A stretch of DNA of 15,966 nucleotides. It comes from Alphaproteobacteria bacterium UBA5343 (lineage in GTDB: Bacteria; Pseudomonadota; Alphaproteobacteria; RF32; UBA5343). A program made the translations under genes and the position numbers. The stretch is from the NCBI GenBank assembly GCA_002410125.1, contig DHQH01000101.1, forward strand, positions 2,763 through 18,728. The letters are read 5' to 3'. The notes under the pieces were generated by a model. It saw only the letters and a program-made list of their open reading frames with translations. It searched no databases and was not told where the DNA came from. Below, piece after piece: positions 1 through 6,802 of this stretch (the stretch's first letter is position 1; each line of letters opens with the position of its first letter).

Positions 1-308
1 ATGTATTATCACCGTCATTCTTATCTATGTTAAGAGAAATTGTTAAACAATGTGATGAATATGGAATTTTCTGTTCTGTTTGTGGTGATATGGCATCCCA
101 ACCAATTGAAGCTATGACCTTAATAGGTCTTGGATACAGGCATTTATCTATGTCTGGTGCATCTTATGGTAGAGTAAAAGCAATGCTAAGATCTATTAGA
201 GTTAATGAGCTAGAAGATTATGTATTAACTCTTCTAAAATCATCAGCCAGAACCCTAAGACCACAATTAATTTCTTATGCATATGACCATAATATTGAAA
301 TAAATTGA
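1..308 (+). CDS. ptsP: PtsP-type phosphoenolpyruvate-protein phosphotransferase, C-terminal end (partial)
   Basis: This is the 3' end of a gene that begins before the window; the open frame runs in from codon position 3 and ends at TGA 306-308. About 101 residues are visible. They match the C-terminal part of the PEP-binding TIM barrel of enzyme I / PtsP: a VLSPSFLSMLREIVKQC segment, then VCGDMASQPIEAMTLIGLGYRHLSMS, then a VKAMLRSI helix. The conserved VCGDMA segment contains the cysteine that acts as proton donor in enzyme I-type proteins. PtsP (EI-Ntr) autophosphorylates from PEP and passes the phosphate to NPr in the regulatory nitrogen-type PTS found in most alphaproteobacteria. The N-terminal GAF domain that would separate PtsP from sugar-type enzyme I lies outside the window; the PtsP name rests on the C-terminal similarity and on the neighbours rodZ-ispG-hisS-prfA. 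An internal ATG at 27 is not a true start. Confidence 0.85.
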   Translation, partial: VLSPSFLSMLREIVKQCDEYGIFCSVCGDMASQPIEAMTLIGLGYRHLSMSGASYGRVKAMLRSIRVNELEDYVLTLLKSSARTLRPQLISYAYDHNIEIN

Positions 309-313
309 TAAAA

Positions 314-379
314 AATATAGCATTTTTATTCAAAATCTAAAAAAAATATTTGTATTTAATATAATAATATTGCTATATT
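314..379. repeat. 9-bp inverted repeat spanning the ptsP-rodZ gap
   Basis: AATATAGCA at 314-322 is perfectly repeated in inverted form as TGCTATATT at 371-379, with 48 bases between. The right arm coincides with the proposed extended -10 element of the rodZ-like gene. This could be an operator-like pair or chance in AT-rich sequence. No rho-independent terminator for ptsP is visible in this 117-base gap. Confidence 0.3.
350..379 (+). promoter_or_regulatory. Putative extended -10 promoter for the rodZ-like gene
   Basis: A TTGTAT -35-like hexamer (350-355) is followed after 18 bases by TATATT (374-379), preceded by TG at 371-372 so that it forms an extended -10 (TGcTATATT). Transcription would begin near 386, about 40 bases before the GTG start at 426. 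The surrounding DNA is very AT-rich, so the match is suggestive only. Confidence 0.4.
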
Positions 380-425
380 CTATTAAACCCCATTATAACA
401 ACCAAAAATTATTAGTAGGTGTAAC

Positions 426-1511
426 GTGACAACAAAGGATAACAAAGAAGAACAAGAAACAGTAAGTCCATCAGAAGTTGGTAACATAATTATTGAAGCC
501 AGAAAGAAAAAAAGACAGAAAATTCAAACTGTTTCAAAAAACCTAAAAATCAGGGTCGTATATTTAGAAGCGATTGAAAATGGTGATTTTGAAGAATTAC
601 CAACCGGTCCTTATGCTGCAGGATTTGTAAAAACCTATGCCGAATATTTAGGTCTTAATTCTGAAGAAATAGTTGGTAAATTTAAAGAAGAGCAAAAAGA
701 ACAAATCTCACCTAAAAAAGCTTTAGATATGCCAATTCCAGAAAGTGATGAAATTCAACCAAACTCTAACTATGTTATCATTGGTGTAGTTTTAGTAATT
801 TTTATATATGCAATTTGGAGTTCATTTAGTTCAAATACTGACGAAGATGTAATCATCACAGAGCCAGAAACAACTATTGAAGAAACAGTTGCTGATGAAG
901 CTACAGATGAAGCAGCTATCATTGATGAAGATGGTGAAGAAGTAATAGTTGAAGAAGTTGATGAAGAAGTATCTGAAACAAAATTAGAAACTAAAGAAGA
1001 AAAATTCACAGAAGTAGCGAACAAAAAAGAAGAAGCAATGGAGACTACTGAAAAATTAACTCCAGCCCCAGTCGCTGAAGTTGTAGAAGTGGAAACAGAA
1101 AATAAAGAAACTATCAAAGTAGAAATTATGGATGAAGCTACTAAAGAAGTAGAAGAGGTTGAAGAAACTCCAAAAGAAGATCAAGAAGAAGAGGTTAAAG
1201 TTGAAGAAAAACCTCACATTCCTCAAGAATTTGGTATTAAATATAAAGATGATTCAGAAATGACAATTAAAGCTACAACAACTTCTTGGGTAGAAGTTAA
1301 AAATGCTGATGAAGTATTCTTAACTAGAATTATGAAAGAGGGAGATGTTTTTTATGCACCAAATAAAGATGATCTTGTAGTATCAACAGGTAATGCTGGA
1401 GCTTTAATCATCTCTATTGATGGAGACGAGATGGCAGCTATTGGTCCATCAGGAGCAGTTAGAAAAGAATATCCTCTAAACGAAGATAATTTATTTAAAA
1501 AAGATCATTAG
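426..1511 (+). CDS. rodZ: RodZ-like cytoskeletal/HTH membrane protein with acidic linker (DUF4115-type C-terminus)
   Basis: A 361-residue protein with the RodZ architecture. Residues about 15-85 form a Cro/cI-like helix-turn-helix of the HTH_25 type (VGNIIIEARKKKRQKIQTVS, then LKIRVVYLEAIENGDFEELP and GPYAAGFVKTYAEYLGLN). A single transmembrane helix lies at about 116-134. A long linker at 138-262 follows, and then a DUF4115-like beta domain at about 270-350 (TTSWVEVKNAD ... VFYAPNKDDLVVSTGNAGAL). RodZ links MreB filaments to the elongation machinery of the cell wall; the HTH faces the cytoplasm and the C-terminus the periplasm. The linker is extremely acidic: about 50 of 125 residues are Glu or Asp, with few prolines. 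The start is GTG at 426, with AGGT at 417-420 five bases upstream. Position between ptsP and ispG is as in other alphaproteobacteria. Family assignment is firm; MreB binding is inferred. Confidence 0.85.
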   Translation: MTTKDNKEEQETVSPSEVGNIIIEARKKKRQKIQTVSKNLKIRVVYLEAIENGDFEELPTGPYAAGFVKTYAEYLGLNSEEIVGKFKEEQKEQISPKKALDMPIPESDEIQPNSNYVIIGVVLVIFIYAIWSSFSSNTDEDVIITEPETTIEETVADEATDEAAIIDEDGEEVIVEEVDEEVSETKLETKEEKFTEVANKKEEAMETTEKLTPAPVAEVVEVETENKETIKVEIMDEATKEVEEVEETPKEDQEEEVKVEEKPHIPQEFGIKYKDDSEMTIKATTTSWVEVKNADEVFLTRIMKEGDVFYAPNKDDLVVSTGNAGALIISIDGDEMAAIGPSGAVRKEYPLNEDNLFKKDH

Positions 1512-1517
1512 ATATAA

Positions 1518-1546
1518 GCACCGTTCATATATAGTTTGAGCGGTGC
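1518..1546 (+). terminator. First of two tandem hairpins after rodZ
   Basis: GCACCGTTCA (1518-1527) pairs with TGAGCGGTGC (1537-1546), a 10-bp stem with one G-U pair and a 9-base loop, starting six bases after the rodZ stop codon. Only four T residues follow (1549-1552), so on its own it would be a weak terminator. It may act with the stronger hairpin just downstream or protect the mRNA 3' end. Confidence 0.55.
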
Positions 1547-1552
1547 AATTTT

Positions 1553-1593
1553 ATGCAGAGAAAATATAAATTCTCTGCATTTTTGTTTTTTTT
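1553..1593 (+). terminator. Strong rho-independent terminator between rodZ and ispG
   Basis: ATGCAGAGAA (1553-1562) and TTCTCTGCAT (1571-1580) form a perfect 10-bp stem with an 8-base loop, followed by a T tract at 1580-1593 broken by a single G. This should end the rodZ transcript. The T tract lies immediately before the ispG ribosome binding site (1596-1599), leaving no visible room for a separate ispG promoter, so ispG may depend on read-through (attenuation-like) or on a promoter upstream of the hairpin. Confidence 0.85.
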
Positions 1594-1606
1594 ATGGAGC
1601 TATAAG

Positions 1607-2689
1607 ATGAGTGATTATAAAAATATAAAAAGAAGAAAAACAAAAGTGGTATCAGTTGGTGATGTGCTAGTTGGTGGAGACAATCCAATCACAGTGCAAT
1701 CAATGTGCAATACCCTGACATCTAATGCAAAAGAAACCATTGAACAAATAAAACAAATGGAAGAAGTTGGCTGTGATATTACCAGAGTATCATGTCCTGA
1801 TGAAGATTCCACTTATGCTCTAAAAGAGATTATAAAAAATGTAAATATTCCAGTTGTTGCAGATATTCATTTCCATTATAAACGAGGAATTGAAGCCGCA
1901 ATTGCCGGAGCTAAATGCTTAAGGATAAACCCAGGCAATATTGGCTCTATGGATAGAGTAAAAGAAGTTGTAAAAGCAGCAAAAGATTATGGCTGTTCAA
2001 TCAGAATTGGTGTGAACGGTGGATCACTAGAAAAAAACCTACTCGAAAAATATGGTGAACCATGTCCCAAAGCAATGGTTGAATCCGCAATCACTCAAGC
2101 AAAAATGTTAGAGGATTGTGATTTTACAAATTTCAAAATCAGTGTAAAATCGTCAAATACTTTAATGACAATGGCAGCTTATAGAGAGTTATCTAAAAAA
2201 TGTGATTACCCACTCCATCTAGGTGTCACCGAAGCCGGAGGGCTCAGAGCAGGGACTATTAAATCTGCTCTTGGAATTGGTAGTTTGCTATATGAAGGTA
2301 TAGGCGATACCCTAAGAGTTTCATTATCAGCCGATGTAAAAGAAGAAGTTCTAGCTGGTTTTGAAATTCTAAAAGCATTAGATTTAAGACATCGTGGAGT
2401 TAGAATTGTTTCTTGTCCAACATGTGCTAGAAAAGGTTTTGATGTTTGCAGAACAGTTGCAAAACTAGAAAATGAATTAGCCCACATTACAGATAATTTA
2501 ACTGTAGCTATTATGGGGTGTATTGTAAATGGTCCAGGAGAAGCAAGAGAGGCAGATATTGCAATTTGCGGCGGTAATAGCGATGAAAATATGCTCTATA
2601 TCGATGGTAAACAAAATAGAAAAATAAAAGATAAAGACATCATTCCAGTTGTAAAAGAACTGGTAGAAGAAAAAGTAAAGGTAGGATAA
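1607..2689 (+). CDS. ispG: 4-hydroxy-3-methylbut-2-en-1-yl diphosphate synthase (IspG/GcpE)
   Basis: IspG converts 2-C-methyl-D-erythritol 2,4-cyclodiphosphate to HMBPP in the MEP isoprenoid pathway, using a [4Fe-4S] cluster. The start chosen is ATG 1607, with GGAG at 1596-1599 seven bases upstream, giving 360 residues. An in-frame ATG at 1553 is rejected because it lies in the terminator stem and would add 18 residues encoded by the hairpin and T tract. With the 1607 start, the cluster ligands fall at Cys270 and Cys273 (SCPTC), Cys305 and Glu312 (GCIVNGPGE), the same numbering as I recall for the E. coli enzyme, which supports this start. The N-terminal TIM barrel is recognisable from VGGDNPITVQSMCNT, VADIHFHY, RINPGNIG and RIGVNGGSLE. 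It is followed by hisS after one base, as in many proteobacteria. A working MEP pathway distinguishes this organism from Rickettsia species, which lack it. Confidence 0.95.
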   Translation: MSDYKNIKRRKTKVVSVGDVLVGGDNPITVQSMCNTLTSNAKETIEQIKQMEEVGCDITRVSCPDEDSTYALKEIIKNVNIPVVADIHFHYKRGIEAAIAGAKCLRINPGNIGSMDRVKEVVKAAKDYGCSIRIGVNGGSLEKNLLEKYGEPCPKAMVESAITQAKMLEDCDFTNFKISVKSSNTLMTMAAYRELSKKCDYPLHLGVTEAGGLRAGTIKSALGIGSLLYEGIGDTLRVSLSADVKEEVLAGFEILKALDLRHRGVRIVSCPTCARKGFDVCRTVAKLENELAHITDNLTVAIMGCIVNGPGEAREADIAICGGNSDENMLYIDGKQNRKIKDKDIIPVVKELVEEKVKVG

Positions 2690-2690
2690 A

Positions 2691-3929
2691 ATGAAAAAAT
2701 TACAAACAGTCAGAGGAACTTATGATTTATACGGAGATAAAAAAAGAGCTCACAATGAAATTATAAAAAAAGCAAGCAAAGTTGCGCAATCATTTGGCTT
2801 TGAAGAAATCGAAACTCCAATTTTTGAGTTTACAAATGTATTTGCAAGAAATCTTGGAGAAACCTCAGACATTGTTACCAAAGAAATGTATTGTCTAGAA
2901 GATAGAGGTGGCGAAAGCCTAACTCTAAGACCAGAAGGAACAGCCGGTGTTGTTCGTTCATATATCTCAGAAGGTATGCAACAAAACTTACCAGTTAAGT
3001 TATTTTATCACGGTCCAATGTTTAGGTATGAAAGACCTCAAAAAGGAAGACAGCGACAATTCACTCAATTTGGTATGGAGTTAATCGGGGTAGAAACTCC
3101 ACAAGCTGATATTGAAATTATTGCAGCAGCTTATAACTTTGTAAACTATCTTGATTTGGGAGGTAATGTCGTTGTTGAAATCAATTCACTCGGAGATAAA
3201 GAGTCAAGAGATAATTACAGAGATGAATTAGTTGCTTATCTAAAAGAGAATCTAGATGGTTTATCTAATGATAGTAAAGAAAGATTAGAGAAAAACCCTC
3301 TAAGAGTTTTAGATTCAAAAGATGAAAAAGACAAAACAATTGTTGAAAATGCACCAAAATTTGGTGACTATTTAAATGCTGAATCAAAAGAATTCTTCAA
3401 GCTTGTTTTAGAAGGCTTAGATAGGCTAAATATTGAATATAAAGTAAATGAAAGATTAGTTCGTGGTCTTGATTATTATGATCACACTGTTTTTGAAATT
3501 ACAACCGACTGCTTAGGTGCTCAAGGAACAGTCTTAGCTGGTGGTAGATATAACGGACTTGTAGAGCAAATGGGTGGTGCTAAAACCGCTGGGATTGGAT
3601 GGGCATGTGGTATTGAAAGATTAGCTATGATGCTAAAAGAAGATATTAAAAAGCCTGTTGAAGCTGTAATCATTCCAACTGGTAGTGATGTTATGTTAGA
3701 GGCAATGGAGGTTGCTTATATCCTAAGAACTTCAGGCATTATTACTGAGCAATCATATACAGGTAATATGAAAAAAAGAATGATTAAAGCAGATAAAATG
3801 AATGCTAAATATGCAATTATTATTGGTGCGGATGAAGTCGCTAAAGAGACAGTAATATTAAAAAACCTTGACGAAGGCACTCAAAAAGAAGTAAAAGTCT
3901 CAGAACTAATCAAAGAAATAAGAGGATAA
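2691..3929 (+). CDS. hisS: Histidine-tRNA ligase (HisRS)
   Basis: Class II aminoacyl-tRNA synthetase that attaches histidine to tRNA-His. All signature motifs are visible in 412 residues, a normal bacterial length. The KLQTVRGTYDLYG start and the motif 1 region are followed by the ATP-site segment RPEGTAG (80-86), motif 2 FRYERPQKGRQRQF (from 111), the histidine-binding RGLDYYD (258-264), GGRYNGL, and motif 3 GIERLAMML (307-315). A C-terminal anticodon-binding domain follows from about 325. Start ATG 2691 is one base after the ispG stop, with a purine-rich AGGTAGGA sequence overlapping the end of ispG as ribosome binding site, so it is very probably translated from the ispG-hisS-prfA transcript. 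Nothing unusual was noticed in the catalytic motifs. Confidence 0.97.
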   Translation: MKKLQTVRGTYDLYGDKKRAHNEIIKKASKVAQSFGFEEIETPIFEFTNVFARNLGETSDIVTKEMYCLEDRGGESLTLRPEGTAGVVRSYISEGMQQNLPVKLFYHGPMFRYERPQKGRQRQFTQFGMELIGVETPQADIEIIAAAYNFVNYLDLGGNVVVEINSLGDKESRDNYRDELVAYLKENLDGLSNDSKERLEKNPLRVLDSKDEKDKTIVENAPKFGDYLNAESKEFFKLVLEGLDRLNIEYKVNERLVRGLDYYDHTVFEITTDCLGAQGTVLAGGRYNGLVEQMGGAKTAGIGWACGIERLAMMLKEDIKKPVEAVIIPTGSDVMLEAMEVAYILRTSGIITEQSYTGNMKKRMIKADKMNAKYAIIIGADEVAKETVILKNLDEGTQKEVKVSELIKEIRG

Positions 3930-3935
3930 TAATAA

Positions 3936-5009
3936 ATGAGTTTTGCAGAAAAACTAGATAATGTTGTAAATAGATTTGAAGAATTGCAAGCACTTTTATC
4001 ATCAGGTGATTTGTCATCAAATGATTTGGTAAAAATGAATAAAGAACTTGCAAAATTATCTCCTATCGTTGAAGGGGTAAATGAGTATAAAAAAGCATTA
4101 TCTGAAAAAGAAGATGCCGAACTAATGTTAGAAGATACCTCTTTAGATAAAGATATGAAAGATATGATTTCTGAAGAGTTAAGAGAAATAAAAGACAAGC
4201 TTCCAGCTTTAGAAAAACAAGTCAAAATCTTACTCTTACCAAAAGATGATGCAGATGATAAAAATGCTATCCTTGAAGTAAGAGCTGGCACTGGTGGTGA
4301 TGAAGCTGCATTATTTGCTGCTGATTTATTTAGAATGTATGAAAGATATGCCAGCACCAAGGGTTGGAGATTTGAAGTTCTAGATGTAAATGAGAATGAT
4401 CTTGGTGGTTATAAAGAAGCCTCAGCCTCTATCACTGGTTCTGATGTATTTGCTAAACTAAAATTTGAATCAGGGGCTCATAGGGTGCAAAGAGTTCCAG
4501 AAACTGAATCTCAAGGTCGTGTCCATACCTCAGCTGCAACAGTTGCAGTTTTACCAGAAGCCGAAGATGTAGATATCGAAATCAATACTAGTGATTTAAG
4601 GATTGATACTTACCGTGCATCTGGTGCAGGTGGTCAGCATGTTAACAAAACCGATTCAGCAATCCGTATTACTCATATTCCAACTAATACTGTAGTGCAA
4701 TGTCAAGATGGTAGATCTCAGCATAAAAACAAAGAAAAAGCGATGAAAATGCTAAGAGCTAAACTTTATGAAACTGAAAGGTTAAATAAAGATGCAGCCT
4801 ATGCAGAAAGCCGCAAAAGCCAAGTTGGAAGTGGGGATAGAAGTGAGAGAATTAGAACTTATAACTTCCCACAAGGCAGATGTTCAGACCATAGAATTAA
4901 CCTAACACTTTATAAGTTAGAAGATATTATGCAAGGCATTGGTTTAGACGAAGTAATAGAAGCATTAATTACCGAAGATCAAGCCGCAAAACTTGCAGAA
5001 CTAGGATAA
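3936..5009 (+). CDS. prfA: Peptide chain release factor 1 (RF1)
   Basis: RF1 recognises UAA and UAG stop codons and triggers peptide release. At 357 residues it has normal length. The stop-codon reading PxT motif is Pro188-Glu189-Thr190 (VPETESQGR), which marks it as RF1 rather than RF2 (SPF). The universal GGQ is at 232-234 in GAGGQHVNKTDSAIRITHIPT. A long N-terminal coiled-coil-like helix region covers about 1-95. The start ATG 3936 is six bases after the hisS stop, with AGAGGA overlapping the end of hisS. The Gln of GGQ is the substrate of PrmC, whose gene in many alphaproteobacteria follows prfA directly; here an opposite-strand glycosyltransferase gene lies between them. Transcription ends at a good hairpin at 5016-5043. 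Confidence 0.97.
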   Translation: MSFAEKLDNVVNRFEELQALLSSGDLSSNDLVKMNKELAKLSPIVEGVNEYKKALSEKEDAELMLEDTSLDKDMKDMISEELREIKDKLPALEKQVKILLLPKDDADDKNAILEVRAGTGGDEAALFAADLFRMYERYASTKGWRFEVLDVNENDLGGYKEASASITGSDVFAKLKFESGAHRVQRVPETESQGRVHTSAATVAVLPEAEDVDIEINTSDLRIDTYRASGAGGQHVNKTDSAIRITHIPTNTVVQCQDGRSQHKNKEKAMKMLRAKLYETERLNKDAAYAESRKSQVGSGDRSERIRTYNFPQGRCSDHRINLTLYKLEDIMQGIGLDEVIEALITEDQAAKLAELG

Positions 5010-5043
5010 AAATAAAGCCCTCAAATAAGAGGGCTATTTTTTT
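5008..5043. terminator. Bidirectional rho-independent terminator between convergent prfA and glycosyltransferase genes
   Basis: AGCCCTC (5016-5022) and GAGGGCT (5029-5035) form a perfect 7-bp stem around a 6-base AAATAA loop. A run of T at 5037-5043 follows on the plus strand. On the minus strand the reverse complement of the A-rich stretch 5008-5016 supplies a T-rich tail. It therefore can stop both the ispG-hisS-prfA transcript and the glycosyltransferase transcript, whose stop codon is at 5045-5047. Confidence 0.85.
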
Positions 5044-5044
5044 A

Positions 5045-5914
5045 CTATGGTAAATAACCACTGCCATCAGGATTAAAGCAAGATTTATTTTGTAAGAAAC
5101 TAAAGTTAGCATTAGCCCTAATTATACATTTTTTTACAAAAGATGTTCTTAATATTAATAAGTTGAATATAGCTGAAGACACATTTCTAATAAACCTCCA
5201 AAGGGCGATGTTTCTATTTTTATATTTCTTATGAATATATAATCTAGACCATTCTGTATGCCAGTCTTTTATAGCATATACTTTTTGACTGTTACCACAT
5301 CCTGTACCACTTTCATGTTTTACAGATATTTTTTTATCAATAATCAATTTATAACCGTTTTTAAGGGCATTTTTGCAAACTTCGTCATCTTCATAAAATA
5401 AAAATATATTTTCATCAAATCCACCAAGCTTCATCCATTTAGCTCTATTGATAACAAAAAAAGCTCCACTAATGAATTTAGCATCATAAACACCTCTATC
5501 AATTTCTGTTGCTTCACATTTATTCAAATATCTATTAGCTGTTCGTATTTTATTATTATCATTAGGTCTATAACAAATAGGTGCTGCCATAAATACACAA
5601 TCATCAATAAAATTATGAATAAGAGGAGTAAATATATCTTTTTTTATGGTCGTATCAGGGTTAACAATTGCTACATATTCTTTACTGGCTGTTTTGATAC
5701 CAAGATTACAAGCTCTGCCATATCCAATATTTTTATCATTTTCTATTATCTTCACTTTTTTACAGAATTGTTTAATTGTTTTTACGCTATCATCAATACT
5801 AGCATTATCAACAACAATAATTTCTTCACAAAAATCTCTAACAGATTTAATGCATTGAGTAATCACATCTTTACTATTGTAAGAAACGATAACAACAGAT
5901 ATATTCTTATTCAT
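5045..5914 (-). CDS. Family 2 glycosyltransferase (rhamnosyltransferase WbbL-like)
   Basis: GT-A fold glycosyltransferase family 2 protein of about 289 residues from the preferred start (ATG at 5914-5912). Visible features are the N-terminal VVIVSYNS strand (7-14), the nucleotide-binding VVDNAS (34-39), the NIGYGRACNLGI segment, NPDT (85-88) as the DxD-type metal/nucleotide site, and FLFYEDDEVC (171-180) with the acidic pair typical of the catalytic-base region. These features are shared with WbbL-like sugar transferases acting on lipid-linked or surface glycans. Starting at 5977 would add 21 hydrophobic residues but would overlap the first codons of divergent prmC. The 5914 start has GGAAG six bases upstream (minus strand) and begins exactly at the conserved GT-A strand. 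It is the only minus-strand gene, wedged between prfA and prmC, and so probably a later insertion. Donor and acceptor are unknown. Confidence 0.85.
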   Translation of the reverse strand: MNKNISVVIVSYNSKDVITQCIKSVRDFCEEIIVVDNASIDDSVKTIKQFCKKVKIIENDKNIGYGRACNLGIKTASKEYVAIVNPDTTIKKDIFTPLIHNFIDDCVFMAAPICYRPNDNNKIRTANRYLNKCEATEIDRGVYDAKFISGAFFVINRAKWMKLGGFDENIFLFYEDDEVCKNALKNGYKLIIDKKISVKHESGTGCGNSQKVYAIKDWHTEWSRLYIHKKYKNRNIALWRFIRNVSSAIFNLLILRTSFVKKCIIRANANFSFLQNKSCFNPDGSGYLP

Positions 5915-5954
5915 ATTTAACTTCCCATAAAAAACAATCAGGAAGATTATAGTA

Positions 5955-6791
5955 ATGAAAATATTAATAAACAACAAAATTAATCAAATAATTAATAAGC
6001 TTCAAGATGATAATCCAAGATTAACCTCTAGATTGCTAATCTCTTATGCTTTAGGACTTGATTATAATGATATCTATCTAAAAGATGATATAGAAATTAC
6101 TAATACTCAAAATAAACAAATAGATGAATTAGTTGCAAGAAGAATAAAAGGAGAGCCAGTATCTAAAATCATCGGTAAAAAAGAATTTTGGGATTTATCT
6201 TTTATTGACACTATTCATAACCTATCACCAAGACCAGATACTGAAACTTTAATTGAAGCGGTATTAAATAAAGCAGATAACGCTAAAAATATCTTAGATA
6301 TTGGTACAGGATCTGGCTGCATTATCATCACCCTTTTATCAAAATTAAACCAAGCAAAAGGCACCACAATTGATATTAGTAAAGAAGCCATCAAAGTCGC
6401 TAAACAAAATGCCAAAATAAATAATGTTTATGATAGAATAGATTTTATCAATGATAGTATTTTTAATCATAATTTTTTATCTGAAAAATTTGATATTATC
6501 ACTTCAAATCCTCCTTATATTCCAACCAAAGATATTGAAGAATTAGACATTGATGTAAAAGAATATGATCCTAATATTTCTCTTGATGGGGGAGAAGATG
6601 GATTAGATTTTTATCGTGGATTATCTAAGATTTTAAATGAAGTGCTATCTGATAATGGCTTGATATTCTTAGAAATTGGAATTAATCAAGAACAAGATGT
6701 AAAAAACATTTTTACTAAAGAGGGTTTTATTCTAAACTCATCATATAAAGATTTATTAGGCATCACTAGATGCCTAGAATTTCAAAAATAA
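5955..6791 (+). CDS. prmC: Release factor glutamine methyltransferase PrmC (HemK)
   Basis: SAM-dependent methyltransferase that N5-methylates the Gln of the GGQ motif in RF1 and RF2. At 278 residues it has family length. An N-terminal helical domain (1-~80, with SRLLISYALGLDYNDIYL) precedes the Rossmann domain. The latter has the PRPDTETLIE segment, motif I GTGSGC (117-122) and the catalytic NPPY at 185-188, continuing YIPTKDIEELDIDVKEYDP and the GGEDGLDFYR stretch typical of PrmC. Start ATG 5955 has AGGAAG at 5940-5945. Its promoter must lie within or just beyond the 40-base divergent gap with the glycosyltransferase gene (5915-5954), unless it is read from further away; no clear -35/-10 pair stands out there. 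Its substrate gene prfA is one gene upstream. Confidence 0.95.
   Translation: MKILINNKINQIINKLQDDNPRLTSRLLISYALGLDYNDIYLKDDIEITNTQNKQIDELVARRIKGEPVSKIIGKKEFWDLSFIDTIHNLSPRPDTETLIEAVLNKADNAKNILDIGTGSGCIIITLLSKLNQAKGTTIDISKEAIKVAKQNAKINNVYDRIDFINDSIFNHNFLSEKFDIITSNPPYIPTKDIEELDIDVKEYDPNISLDGGEDGLDFYRGLSKILNEVLSDNGLIFLEIGINQEQDVKNIFTKEGFILNSSYKDLLGITRCLEFQK
6757..6776. repeat. Perfect 8-bp hairpin inside the 3' end of prmC
   Basis: TAGGCATC (6757-6764) and GATGCCTA (6769-6776) form a perfect stem with a 4-base loop, ending 15 bases before the prmC stop. No T tract follows. It encodes ordinary C-terminal PrmC residues (GITRCLEF), so it may be incidental; otherwise it could slow polymerase or mark an mRNA processing point before the next gene. 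Confidence 0.35.
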
Positions 6792-6802
6792 AATTAAGCT
6801 AG

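Noticed and set aside
770..1117. 115-residue Ser/Thr-rich reading frame on the minus strand
   Set aside because: It is the mirror image of the Glu-rich rodZ linker (GAA codons read as TTC and related codons); there is no ribosome binding site or family resemblance.
1536..1570. Promoter for ispG from TTGAGC and TATAAA around the hairpin loop
   Set aside because: The spacing is about 23 bases, too long for a normal promoter, and the -10 lies in the terminator loop.
1553..1606. N-terminal 18-residue extension of IspG from ATG 1553
   Set aside because: It is encoded by the terminator stem, loop and T tract; the start at 1607 has a proper ribosome binding site and gives family-standard numbering.
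3881..4360. 159-residue minus-strand reading frame across hisS and prfA
   Set aside because: It lies antisense to two well-identified genes, is low-complexity Ser-rich, and has no independent support.
5615..5920. Plus-strand reading frames opposite the GT2 gene
   Set aside because: The minus-strand frame carries all the glycosyltransferase motifs; the plus-strand frames have no recognisable motifs.
5915..5977. Hydrophobic N-terminal anchor on the GT2 protein
   Set aside because: It needs overlap with the divergent prmC start; the internal ATG has a better ribosome binding site and begins at the conserved GT-A strand.
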